Source of the DNA: Galeopsis tetrahit
Lineage: Eukaryota; Streptophyta; Magnoliopsida; Lamiales; Lamiaceae
NCBI GenBank assembly: GCA_963675135.1
Contig: OY776131.1
Location: forward strand, 34,991,381-35,055,380
Length of the DNA stretch: 64,000 bases
Direction: 5' to 3'
The translations under genes and the position numbers were made by a program. The notes below the pieces were generated by a model that did no database searches, was not told where the DNA came from, and was given only the letters and a program-made list of their open reading frames with translations. Within the stretch, counting starts at the first letter, position 1. Every line of letters begins with the position of its first letter. This document shows, one piece after another, positions 10,847 to 20,224 of this stretch.

Positions 10847-10864
10847 CCCCTCCTTCTAGCGCCA
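10847..10864 (-). promoter_or_regulatory. Primer-binding site of Tat element
   Basis: On the minus strand it reads TGGCGCTAGAAGGAGGGG, two bases after the LTR ends in ACAACA. This is a primer site typical of Tat-type elements and fixes the element's orientation. Confidence 0.8.
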
Positions 10865-10866
10865 AA

Positions 10867-11606
10867 TGTTGTACGTGCTTTCGTCGGGTTGACTCGGATG
10901 TGGACTGTTTATTAGCACGAGACAAACATGTATTATGATCGGGGTTTATTACGTGTTTTAGGGAGTATTTATGATGATCTTGATGATCTTTATGAAGAAC
11001 AATACAAGAACAAAAGATGAACAAGGATGTAGCTTCTTTGGGAAGCTAAAGCTTTAGAAGCTTGGGAGTGTTTATTGCTTGGGTTGGGAGTAATTTGTGG
11101 GAATGATGTAACTTGTGTACAAATGAGCCTCTTTTAGGCATTATATAGTGGTTTCTAGGGGCTGCCCGCCCTTTACACGTGGCACGCCCTTATTGGACCT
11201 GTCTTCTGCCCGAAAAGGTGATTTGATGGCGCATTTAATGTTAAACCGCCTCTGGTGCTCGTCCTCGCCGAGATGCCGAGGAGCTAAGCTACGGTGGTCG
11301 TCGGAGTACCATGTCGAGGAGTGTGGTCGCCACGCTCCATGCTGTCTCCCAAGGCTTCAATACTTAGACTATTCTAGCTAAGATAGACATGTGCTCGCCA
11401 ACACATTTGGGGCGAGCAGCTAACTAAAACATGTGCTCGCCAGCATCTCTGAGCGAGCACTTGAACATATTAAATCCAGCTATTCTATTACATTTTCTTG
11501 GTCTTGTTGACTAGTCGTCGCACGACTTTGTTGACTGGTCCTCGCCACGTAAGCCGGTGACTAGGATTGACTTGTCAAAGATTGACTTCTTTGACTAGGT
11601 ATAACA
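10867..11606 (-). repeat. 5' LTR of Tat element
   Basis: On the minus strand this 740-bp LTR starts TGTTATACC and ends ACAACA, the usual TG...CA ends. It contains several GGCGAGCAC-type words, a TATA-like TATATAAT around 11140-11147, and G+C-rich CTCGTC/CTCGCC runs. Its partner LTR is missing. Confidence 0.75.
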
Positions 11607-11649
11607 GTATTTCAATTTGATCTACACAAATATTTTTTTATAAAAATGG

Positions 11650-12345
11650 AAGATGTTCTTCTTCCACAGAATCTGCAATGTACCTGCCAATCGAAGGTAT
11701 CCTTCTCGCCTTTAGATCACCAACACTTCAAAGGAATCGACGTTGGATAGCTTGGATTGATTTGACCACTTTGAGAGGAGCTCGGTTGAGGGAAAGAGAG
11801 TATGTATGTAAGTTTGAGAGCATGAAATTTATGAGCACCAATCTGCCCCCGAAAAAGAGTTTTTTATCATCCCAAAAGTTCAAACGATTTTCCAATTTAA
11901 GAATGGTCTCCTTCTAGTTGGAAGACATACGATGGTTAGTTTCGGTCTTTAAGTCGAGATAACTAAGTGGGAAGTCGACCCTCTTACAATTAAGGGACGT
12001 CGCCCACTTCAACATATTCGCATCCGACACATTGATACCTGACATAGTGCTTTTGAAGAAATTGATCTTCAACCCTGATCAAACTTCAAATAATTTGATA
12101 ATGCTTTTAAAAACCATAATGTTGTTGTTGTCCACTTCTCCAAAGAATAGTGTGTCGTCGTCAAATTGAAGGCGTGAGACCTTCACCCTATTCTTGCCAG
12201 TGCAAGCTGGTCAGAACATCCCATAGTCAACAACTTTACTCATCATTAGGTTGAGACATTCCCCTACTATGGTGAATAGAATTGTGGAGAGCAGGTCTCA
12301 TTGCCTTAACCCTTTCTTCATTATGGAATTTTTGATAGGACTTCC
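11650..12345 (-). pseudogene. L1-type LINE reverse transcriptase fragment
   Basis: Reading from 12345 leftward gives the RT block GLRQ*DLLSTILFTIVGEC (a decayed RQGDPLSP motif). This is followed by the catalytic region SRLQFDDDTLFFGEVD and SGLKINFFKS. Further on are LSYLDLK, FFGGRLVLINFML and an IQAIQRRFL-like block. These occur in the right order for a plant L1-type RT and its C-terminal region. There are several in-frame stops and at least one frame change, so it is a dead fragment without recognisable 5' end, endonuclease or poly-A tail. It lies next to the Tat LTR and may have been that element's insertion target. Confidence 0.85.
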
Positions 12346-13004
12346 AACTCCAACTCAAACTCAACTCAACTCAACTCAATACATTTGAATCCAATTACAT
12401 ATTAATTTCCCCTCATACTTCCAAGTTTCAACTCAACTCAATTTATTTAAATCTCATTAGAAATTGAAATATTTTATATAAGTGTCCCTCTATATATTTT
12501 TTTTAATGGTAGATAAATTACTCCATTTAACTCTCTTTTATATTTACACAACTCCATCTATTATGTCTAAAGTATTATTCTTTGAACATTAAAATAATAA
12601 TAATTCATTAAATAAAGGTATTTTAGATATTTTACATACTTTAAAAAAATTATATTTTGAGAGAAATAAAAAATGGAAATAGGGGACCGGAGTAACGATA
12701 ATTTTAAAAAAATGAATACAGCTGTGAAACACAAATTTTGACTAAGAAAAAAAATTGTAGGTAAGAGGGTCCCTTTATTTGAAGGACACTCTTAGTCTTA
12801 GCTAGCCTAGTTATCTCTTATTATTATAATAATTAATCCTATCATCCTTCTCTCCTTTTGTGTTGGCGGTAGCTGGGTATTAAAAAATAAAATAATTTAA
12901 TTTCCTCTAAAAGTTTAAATTTATAGAGGTGTAGAATTAATTTATGTACAATTCGGTTGTAGATATACTATATACATAAACGAAATTTGTCTCATTTAAA
13001 AGTA
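12346..13004. other. AT-rich intergenic sequence
   Basis: A short TCAAC-rich simple repeat lies near 12350-12380. A decayed Stowaway-like end (GGACCGGAGTA, about 12684-12694) is visible. No gene is seen. Confidence 0.5.
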
Positions 13005-13172
13005 GTCTATTTGTTCAAGACCAAGTGTTTCATTTTACCATTTAAAACGTCCTAAATTAAATTATTCATTTCTAGTTTTATCAATACTTCACTATCTTTC
13101 TTTACATTTGCTCTTTTCTTTCTTTCCCTACCTCAATACCCTACTATCGTTTCTAGTCTGAAACGGGAGGAG
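13005..13172. mobile_element. Decayed Stowaway-like MITE
   Basis: The right end reads AAACGGGAGGAG followed by TA, and the left end follows TA with GTCTATTTGTTCAAGACC. The terminal inverted match is poor but positional. Size and TA flanks suit Tc1/Mariner Stowaway MITEs. Confidence 0.4.
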
Positions 13173-13431
13173 TATTAGTATATAATTATTTCATATCGTT
13201 GTAGATATACATAAACTTAGTGACTTCAATTTGTTTGTGAATCTAGAGGTGAGCCCTGTGTGGGGCTTTCTGAAATATGATATCAAGAGATATTATCACA
13301 TATTCCAATTTGACTGAATTCTCTACATTATTTATTTACTCAACTTAATTGTAACCACTAATAATTTGAGTATCTTTTTAGGTAATGCCATTGCCAGCCT
13401 AATTGCTTATTTTTAATTTGCATGCATGCTC

Positions 13432-13443
13432 TCTCTATAAATA
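13432..13443 (+). promoter_or_regulatory. TATA box and RY motif of the GASA gene
   Basis: CTCTATAAATAC lies about 70 bp before the ATG, a normal core promoter spacing. CATGCATG (13421-13428), an RY-type motif known from seed-expressed plant promoters, overlaps its upstream side. A role in seed expression is inference. Confidence 0.6.
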
Positions 13444-13509
13444 CTCTGTTTTCCATTTCATTCCATCACACCCACAATACAAATTATTAATAAACATATA
13501 TAATCATCA

Positions 13510-13888
13510 ATGGCGGCCAATAATGTTGTTGTAGCTTTTTTATTTCTTAGTGTTCTACTGGTTGTACATGGAGTCCAACAGAGTAGCACTAGCAATGCTG
13601 TTCCAGAAACTGCACACACCATAGAAATTGGTAATCCATTCTTACATGTATGTATGGAGTATTATTACATATATTTCTGAATTAATAATTTAAGAATGAT
13701 TTGCAGATTGTGGAAGTGCTTGTGCAGAAAGATGCAAATTATCAGGAAGGCCAAATCGGTGTAAGAGGGCGTGCGGGAGCTGCTGTGATAAGTGCAAGTG
13801 CGTGCCACCTGGTACTTACGGAAACTATGACGCCTGCTCTTGCTACGCTAACTTGACTACTCGTGATAACAAGCCTAAGTGCCCTTGA
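13510..13888 (+). CDS. GASA/Snakin family cysteine-rich secreted peptide
   Basis: There are two exons, 13510-13630 and 13707-13888, separated by a 76-bp intron with GT...AG borders (GTAATC ... TTGCAG). The joined frame encodes 100 residues. A signal peptide (hydrophobic VVVAFLFLSVLLVV) is followed by a short variable linker. The C-terminal GASA domain of about 60 residues has all 12 cysteines, including the CGSCCDKCKCVPPGTYGN core. Family members are secreted, gibberellin- or stress-responsive peptides acting in growth control or antimicrobial defence. The gene has a TATA box upstream and a possible AATAAA signal at 14103-14108. It looks intact. I cannot assign a subfamily number. Confidence 0.93.
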
Positions 13889-15315
13889 TTCTTCCGTTAT
13901 CAACCATGAAAGAATTCTTGTCGAACTTGGAGAGGTGGAGAATTCATTCTTGTAATTTGGACCTTAATTATTTGCTTCTCTCCTTTTTGTCTAGTATTTT
14001 CAATTAATTGGGCCTATTTGTAATATGATCGTCTTTCTTATGTAATTTGAGTTGTTTAATCGTCTCCTTTATTAAGGATTATGTCAATGATTTATTTATT
14101 GCAATAAAACTTGGTTATCAGTACTTATCACAGTGGTAACACCATATCAAAATATATAGAAGCTGCTGCTATTTTAATTTCACCTTAAAAGAATTAGCTT
14201 CATGTAAGTGGAAAATCGCTGGACCACCTAGCGCCTAGATGGTTTCTTTTTTTATTGTTTCATTGCAATTTCTCGTCAGTTTCTTTTCTATCGTATAATC
14301 AAGTCTTATGTTCTTATTTCTAAATCACACAAACTTCTTAAATTAATAAACAAATCACTCACATAAATACTCCCTTCATTTCTTTTAACAAACAGCACGG
14401 CCATCTCTTCCCAAGCAAATTTCTGATCAACAATCATTTCGTTGAACTGAAATCTTGAAATACCCTTATCACATTTTCTTAATTTAATGTGAAGATATAT
14501 CTAGAAAGGTGAGAGTAACATACCAGAATCATTGAGGACATGTAACAAACAAGAATCGTTTAGGACATGTGACTATCATATGTGTTCGCCATTGTTACTT
14601 TTTACTCCTTTTTAACCACTACATTGCAATATACGAGTTCGACATTGTTACTTTTTACTCCTTTTTAACCACTACATTGCAATATACGAGTTGGTGGTGG
14701 AGGTTTTAGAATTTGGAAGGGAAAAGAAGATAGGAATCGTGCTCGAGGGACGTGAAATCATAACATCACTAACACACGCTACAAACATTGTGAATAAGAG
14801 TCAATATTAAACTTTTAATAATACAATATATATTAGTGTGCTTCGAATTATCAATATTTTGGAGTCACAATTTTAATTTTAATTTACCTCCACATTTACA
14901 AACACCACGCTTGGGTTTATGTTGTAATGTTCTTCATAAAAAGGACAGACAAACCCTCTCCCTTTATCATGATTTTGAAGTGGATTTAGACTTTGCAACG
15001 TTTCAGCAAATACAAGGGTCTAATTGAACAATGGAGATTTATCCAAATCACTTATAAACTGAAAATCTAATTGCATGGAAAGCCTGGAATTGCTTAAAAA
15101 AAATTGCCCATGTAAACAAAAAAAATATAACCAAACATCCAAATAAATCCATAAGTACTAACATCAACAAACAGGCACAGATGACCAATGCCATTTCTTG
15201 TAACACAATTTCTAAATTCATCTTTAAATAAGCCCTGTAAGGATTCAACGATAAACTTAAGAACAAAACAGAGAATAACTTGAGCAAAAAGTCAGCCATT
15301 CCTACTACTTACTAC
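13889..15315. other. GASA 3' flank and intergenic spacer
   Basis: It contains the GASA 3' UTR, AT-rich spacer and the RPL9 3' UTR at the right end. A 53-bp exact or near-exact tandem duplication occupies 14584-14636 and 14637-14689. No additional gene is supported. Confidence 0.6.
14584..14689. repeat. Two-copy 53-bp tandem duplication
   Basis: Two adjacent units share CATTGTTACTTTTTACTCC and continue identically through AATATACGAG; they differ at one base near the start. This indicates a recent local slippage duplication. Confidence 0.85.
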
Positions 15316-16587
15316 TCATTCTTCATCAACAGCAATCTTCCCTTTCTCGCTGACATAGATACCATCAAGAAACTTCCTAATATCCTTGTTCTTTACGTGA
15401 CATTTCTGTCAAAATTAATCAAAAGGCAGATTTAGTGTAAAGAGACTGAATTTTTTTATAACAAAGGTTGTACAATATACAGAAGCAGAGAGCTCATGCA
15501 TTACCTGGTTAATCAATGCACAAGATCGAGAAACTAGCTCAATGTCATTTCCGTCCAAAACCAACTCATCCTTAACCTTCTCAGATCGCACAATTGAGAC
15601 CCCATCGAGCATATCCACTTTCCTCACCTGGAATAGAAAACCAAAACTGATAAACGAAAAAAAGGAGATGATCGATCACTTCTTCCCTAATTAAGAATTG
15701 GAGTAGCTACATCAAACAAACCATGCAAACAGCATTGTATCAAGACCCAAAAAGAATACTGTTTTACTTGTACTCAACTACAACACATTAACATAGGCTT
15801 CTATCCACCCTATTTTTGTTTTATATCTGTGAAAACAAAGTAAGTTGGACAAGAAATAGATGTTTTTACATTCTATAGTATGCAAAAGTACAACATCAGG
15901 AAACTTATAAGTAAACAATTTTTCTCATTGATTTTGCTTGCAACAGAGACAATCAAATCAAAATATAAATTAAATTTAAATGTTCAGTGATTAATAATAC
16001 TAACAAGATCAAGCTTAACAACAGGTTTTTAGATAGAAAATCATTCCAACACAAACAAAAATGTTACCACATAAATTAATACTCCACTACAGAAACAGCA
16101 GATGATTACTATTTTATAATAAACCCAAGTCAAATAAACGCAGGAGACAGAAATTTCGACGGCAGTGCACCATATCTAAATATTTAAAAATAATTAAAAA
16201 TAACTGTCATACCTTCTTCTCTCCAAGGAAGTTACGAATCTCAATACCCGTCCCGTTGTTGGTGATGGATGCGTTGATGGGAAAATGAGCGTACACGAAT
16301 CGCATCTTGTAGCGGTAACCCTTGGTAACACCATTGATGAGATTCTGTACGTGGCTGAGCGCCGTGCGAATGGCGGCGGTAGTTTTCCGGCTGCCAAACC
16401 AAGCATCGATCTTCAGCTTCTTCTTTCCGGTTTCTTCATCGGCAACTAGCTGAAAATCAAGATTCAAATGCTTGAAATTTCGCGTGAGCTTGCCCCTGGG
16501 TCCTTCCACTTCGATCACCTTGGCGTTAACCTTGATCTTGATGCCGTCGGGGATATCCATGGTGTCGGAGGACAAAATGGTCTTCAT
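15316..16587 (-). CDS. RPL9: 60S ribosomal protein L9 (uL6)
   Basis: There are three coding exons on the minus strand: 16587-16213, 15627-15505 and 15405-15316. All junctions are phase 0 with GT...AG borders. The product is 195 residues, close to the roughly 194 usual for plant L9. Recognisable segments are MKTILSSDTMDIPDGIKIKV, VEGPRGKLTRNFKHLNLD, AIRTALSHVQNLINGVTKGY, RYKMRFVYAHFPIN, VRKVDMLDGV, and the C-terminal KDIRKFLDGIYVSEKGKI. It is a core component of the cytosolic large subunit near the factor-binding region. No lesions are seen. Introns are about 585 and 99 bp. The upstream region carries motifs typical of plant ribosomal protein promoters. Confidence 0.96.
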
Positions 16588-16697
16588 CTTCTCTGTGTGT
16601 TTTCCGAGAGTGCGAAATGCGCGAAGGAAGGGTCGGCGCCTCGGAAGAGAGAAAGGGCTCTTCGAACAAAGATGGGGATGTAGAAGAAGAGGCTAAA

Positions 16698-16768
16698 AAA
16701 CCCTAATTACTAAATTATTGGGCCTCGTCTTGGGCTTAAAAACGTATTTAGTTGCTCTCTAATGGGCC
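16698..16768 (-). promoter_or_regulatory. RPL9 promoter: telo box plus site II motifs
   Basis: AAACCCTAA (telo box) lies at 16698-16706, about 110 bp upstream of the start codon. TGGGCC/TGGGCT site II motifs lie at 16719-16724, 16731-16736 and 16763-16768. This combination is established for plant ribosomal protein and other translation genes expressed in dividing cells. Confidence 0.75.
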
Positions 16769-17120
16769 TCACAGTTTGTTATTTTTAAAGGGGTCGGGCT
16801 ACATACCCCTCCAGATTTGTTAAGTATACACTCCCTCCTTATTTATTAATTAATAATAATGTAAAATATCTAAACTATCATTATACTAAAATTAAAATCA
16901 TAGATACACTCCCCCTCCACTTTAAAACCCTAACCCTAATTTTAGTCGTCACCGTCGCCGCCACCTCCTCCGGCAGCCAACACAACCACTTAAACCATGT
17001 CAAACAATCCCAAAAATTACAGAAATCTAAAAAAAAAAAAAAAACATTTTTGAAAAATCAGTGTCGACCGTATGCACACATATTTATCGATTGGATTTCA
17101 AAAAAAATATATCTAAAATT

Positions 17121-17206
17121 TTCGACAAATCAGTGTCGAATAGATGCACTATTGTCGACAAAAAATTGTCGACAATAGTGCATCTATTCGACACTGGTTT
17201 GTCGAA
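17121..17206. repeat. Near-perfect 41-bp hairpin inside the MULE
   Basis: The left arm (17121-17161) pairs with the right arm (17166-17206) with a single mismatch and a 4-nt A loop. It contains the repeated word CAGTGTCGA. The same word occurs just upstream (about 17061) and in the related stretch at about 17983. Confidence 0.9.
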
Positions 17207-17267
17207 ATTAAAAAAAAAAAAAAAAAAAAAACTCTATCTGGGCTTGGCGGCAGGCCGCGATATGCAG

Positions 17268-17420
17268 AGGGAGGGAGAGGCGGCGACCGGCTGATGCGAT
17301 GGTGAAGGGAGATGGGCGGCCGCGAAAATGAAGAGGGAGGGAGAGGCGGCCGCGATAATGGAGGGGGAGGGAGAGGCGATCGCGATAATGGAGAGGAGTG
17401 AGAGGCGGCCGCGATGCGTG
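17268..17420 (+). repeat. GC-rich minisatellite in the MULE
   Basis: Several imperfect copies of GGGAGAGGCGGCCGCGATAA-like units of about 36 bp are present. The two small ORFs across 17061-17540 are by-products of this repeat; no recognisable protein is encoded. Confidence 0.65.
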
Positions 17421-17703
17421 GTGAGGGAGATGGGCGGGCTAGGGCAGGCGGCGCCGCACCGGCGGTGTGGGGAAGGTGACGACGACGACTGCTTGGAGGA
17501 GAAGAGGAGAGATGGGAGAAAAGAGAAGAAATGGGATTAAGGTTTTGAATGAGGGAGTGTATCTATAACTTGAATTAAATAGGTAAAAGGACATATTAGG
17601 TATTTTGTGAAGATACATCTAACATATGCCAAATGAAGGGAATGCGAAAATCGGGGTATATTTAACAAGGCTGTAGGGGTATATAGCCAAATCCTTTTTA
17701 AAG

Positions 17704-18458
17704 GTATACATGTCTAGGAATGTTTAATACACAACTTAAAATTTTTAGTAGATTCACCCAATGAAAAAATTATATTACTCTTAAATCTTAATACATTTAA
17801 ACTCTAATTTCTAATTTTGTAGATACATTACCAACTCAATAGATTATCGCTGCCATCACCACCTCTTCGCCACCGACAGAACAAGCAAAACATGGCTATT
17901 CTTACTTATTACCCTATCGTTGACATATTTCGACAACCCAATAGAAGAAAAACAATGGAAATTTTGGCATGTTTCAACAAATCAGTGTCGAAATTTACAC
18001 TTTTTTTCGACATTGGTTGATCGAAAAAAATGACAAGATTTCAAATATTTTTTACCGAAATATAAATTAAGAGAAAAAGGGCAAAATTTTGTAAAAAATT
18101 ATCATGTTTTTTTTTTATAAGAATTGGTCGAAAACTCACACATTTTTCGTTATTATCGATTTTTTTTTAAAAAAAATAGAAAAATCAACGTGAAGTTTAC
18201 CCTATGGGACAACAACAACATGGGGTAGGGAAGGGGCGGTGGCATGGGGAAAGAACAAGGGTGGCAGTATGAGGGGAGGGTATGGGCAGGTTAAGGTAGG
18301 AGGGGCGACAACATGTAGGGAAGGGAGGGTAGGGGCAGAGTCGAGGAAGCAGGGGTGGCGTTGGGCAGGGGGCGATAGTTGAGGTGGACAACCATGAAAT
18401 TTTTTTGGTGGAAGAAAGAAGAGTGGCAGGAGAAAGAAAGAAAGTGAAAAGAGTGGCG
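17704..18458. mobile_element. Diverged relative of the adjacent MULE, interrupted by CACTA
   Basis: The interior repeats the organisation of 16791-17694: a phrase about the ACCACCTCTTCGCC region, then an imperfect CAGTGTCGA hairpin (about 17965-18030), then a G-rich tract (about 18205-18420). No convincing end was found. The CACTA element begins at 18459, so the rest may lie beyond 33286. Relationship inferred from layout. Confidence 0.4.
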
Positions 18459-18479
18459 CACTACAGGAAATTTGAGAAA

Positions 18480-19520
18480 TCGCGACGACAACAATTCGTC
18501 ATAAAAGCATCATTTTTCGTCACAAAATGTGATTGACGACGATTTTTCTCTGTCACAAAGAAGGTCGCTGTAGGTGCGTCACATTAGGTAAATGTGACTT
18601 TATTTGAATTCGTCATCAAAAGTCATCTTTTGGCGACGCTAAAGTTCATCGTCGCTATATTATTCATCTATGGTGATGAATAAAGTGTCACATTTGACAT
18701 TGAATTTTGTCGCTAAATATGATATTTCGTCACTAAAAGTTCAACTTTAAATGACGTTTTGATTTATTGTCACTAAAATATTAATTTTTAGCGACGATTA
18801 TCCATTTCATATCAACCTTTTAAAATTGTAATGACGAAATTTTCGTCACAAATAGATTAATTATTTCGTCGTAATTTATATAGTTCGTCACCAAATAGAT
18901 CGACCTTACATGACGATTTGATTTATTGTCACTAAAATATTAATTTTAAGTGACGATTTTTTCCATATTCTACCCCATTTGTCAAATTTTAGTGACAACA
19001 TTATCGTCACAATTAAATGAATAATTTTGTCACCTTTTATATAGTTCGTCACCAAAGAATAACACTTTAGTGACAAAATTTTAATCGTTGTTATATATAT
19101 GTATGTATAATGACAACACAATGCGTCACGAAAGGGTAATATTCAGTGACACAATATTTTTGATCACTAAATAGCGTAGAAATGGTGACGAAACATTTTT
19201 TGTCATAAGAAATATTATTTAGGGATGAATATGATAATTGTCACTAAATTTTTAAATATAATGACAACATATATTTCGTCTTCATTTAAATATTTCATCA
19301 CAAAAGAATTACGCTATTGTTACGAATTTTTTATTGTCATTATATGTGCATATATATAATGACAACACAATTTGTCATTAAATAATAATATTTTAGTGAC
19401 AAAATAGCAATCGTCATAAAAAATATATATATAGTGACAATGTATATTGTCATTAGTTATTAGTATACGGTGACATTTTTATTTTATTTTTTGTCATTAA
19501 TTACATTTTTACGTGACTAA
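18480..19520. repeat. Left subterminal repeats of CACTA
   Basis: Dense short words of the type CGTCAC, TTCGTCACNAA and TGACGA/TGACAA occur in both orientations. In En/Spm elements such arrays bind the element-encoded TnpA-type protein. Specific binding here is inference. Confidence 0.8.
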
Positions 19521-19790
19521 TAAATTATCATAAAATAATTTTTTTATTGAGATTTTGATTGAATTTTATATATCCAAATTAATTAAATATATTTATAATA
19601 GACTAAAAATATTATTGTAATGAACTAATTTAATTAATTATAATACATAAATATTTACATTGAACACTAAATTAAAGATTGTAAATAAATTTAAATTGTA
19701 TTATAAGATAAAAAATACCTACAATGAACTTAATTGTTTCAAAAGTTAAAAGCAATAAACATAATAAATATAAATATAAAGAAGGTTCTC

Positions 19791-20105
19791 CTAAATCTTA
19801 AAGACTATCTCTTTTTCAGCCAATAAATTCATAAGTTTGTTCACGGTGCCTTTTATACCACTCACTTCTTCATGGAGCGCACATACGCGAGTTTCATATG
19901 CTTCCAACTTTTTTTTTTTTGTCTCAAGTAACTCCCTTTTCAATTGGTTAGAAGCATCATCTGAAACACTACGTCTACTCGGAGGCTTTAGACCATAACC
20001 AAGCCCTTTTATATAGCCAGTCCCATGGTCTAAGACCTCATGAACAATTTCAGCTGAACTTTTATTATCAACTCCTTGCTCAACATATTCTTCTCATATC
20101 TTTAA
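19791..20105 (-). pseudogene. CACTA transposase-like (Ptta/En/Spm type) C-terminal exon
   Basis: Reading from about 20096 leftward gives a frame with SSAEIVHEVLDHGTGYIKGL and GYGLKPPSRR. A charged coiled coil (LKRELLETKKKKLEAYETR) and a Leu-rich tail follow, with a stop at 19791-19793. The sequence GYIKGLGYGLKPP resembles the conserved C-terminus of plant Ptta/En/Spm transposase-family proteins. An upstream 48-bp segment with splice-like borders (20177-20224) may be a preceding exon but contains a stop. The catalytic parts are absent. Confidence 0.6.
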
Positions 20106-20224
20106 TTGTGAAAATAAAATAAATTAGCATCAACTTTAGTAACAAAATGAAATCTCAGTAAAGAATGTGTACTTACATGCAATTCACCTCTATCACACTC
20201 TTCTCCATTTAGCTAATATTTAGA

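Larger units (their letters stand above)
3340..11606 (-). mobile_element. Tat-type Ty3/gypsy retrotransposon, 3'-truncated
   Basis: Read on the minus strand, the order is 5' LTR (11606-10867), primer site, gag-protease, RT, RNase H, an additional archaeal-like RNase H, integrase, a repeat-rich spacer, and an antisense ORF. The second RNase H and the antisense ORF are typical of the Tat lineage. No 3' LTR is found. The element breaks off at about 3340 against Athila gag sequence, so it ended by deletion or recombination and not by a clean insertion. The outer flank of the 5' LTR begins GTATT at 11607, with no partner to confirm a target duplication. Confidence 0.85.
16791..17694. mobile_element. 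Non-autonomous Mutator-like element (904 bp)
   Basis: Imperfect 39-bp terminal inverted repeats (16791-16829 and 17656-17694) share the core GGCTANATACCCCTNCAG. They are flanked by a perfect 9-bp target duplication TTTTTAAAG (16782-16790 and 17695-17703), diagnostic of Mutator-like transposition. No transposase is present. The interior has a telo-box-like pair, a long hairpin, a poly-A run and a GC-rich minisatellite. The element lies immediately upstream of the RPL9 promoter motifs. Confidence 0.85.

Noticed and set aside
16468..16696. Plus-strand ORFs overlapping RPL9
   Set aside because: They are antisense shadows of the first RPL9 exon and its leader.
16921..16940. Interstitial telomere repeat (CCCTAA pair)
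   Set aside because: Only two units, inside the MULE; too short for a telomere remnant, more like telo-box words.
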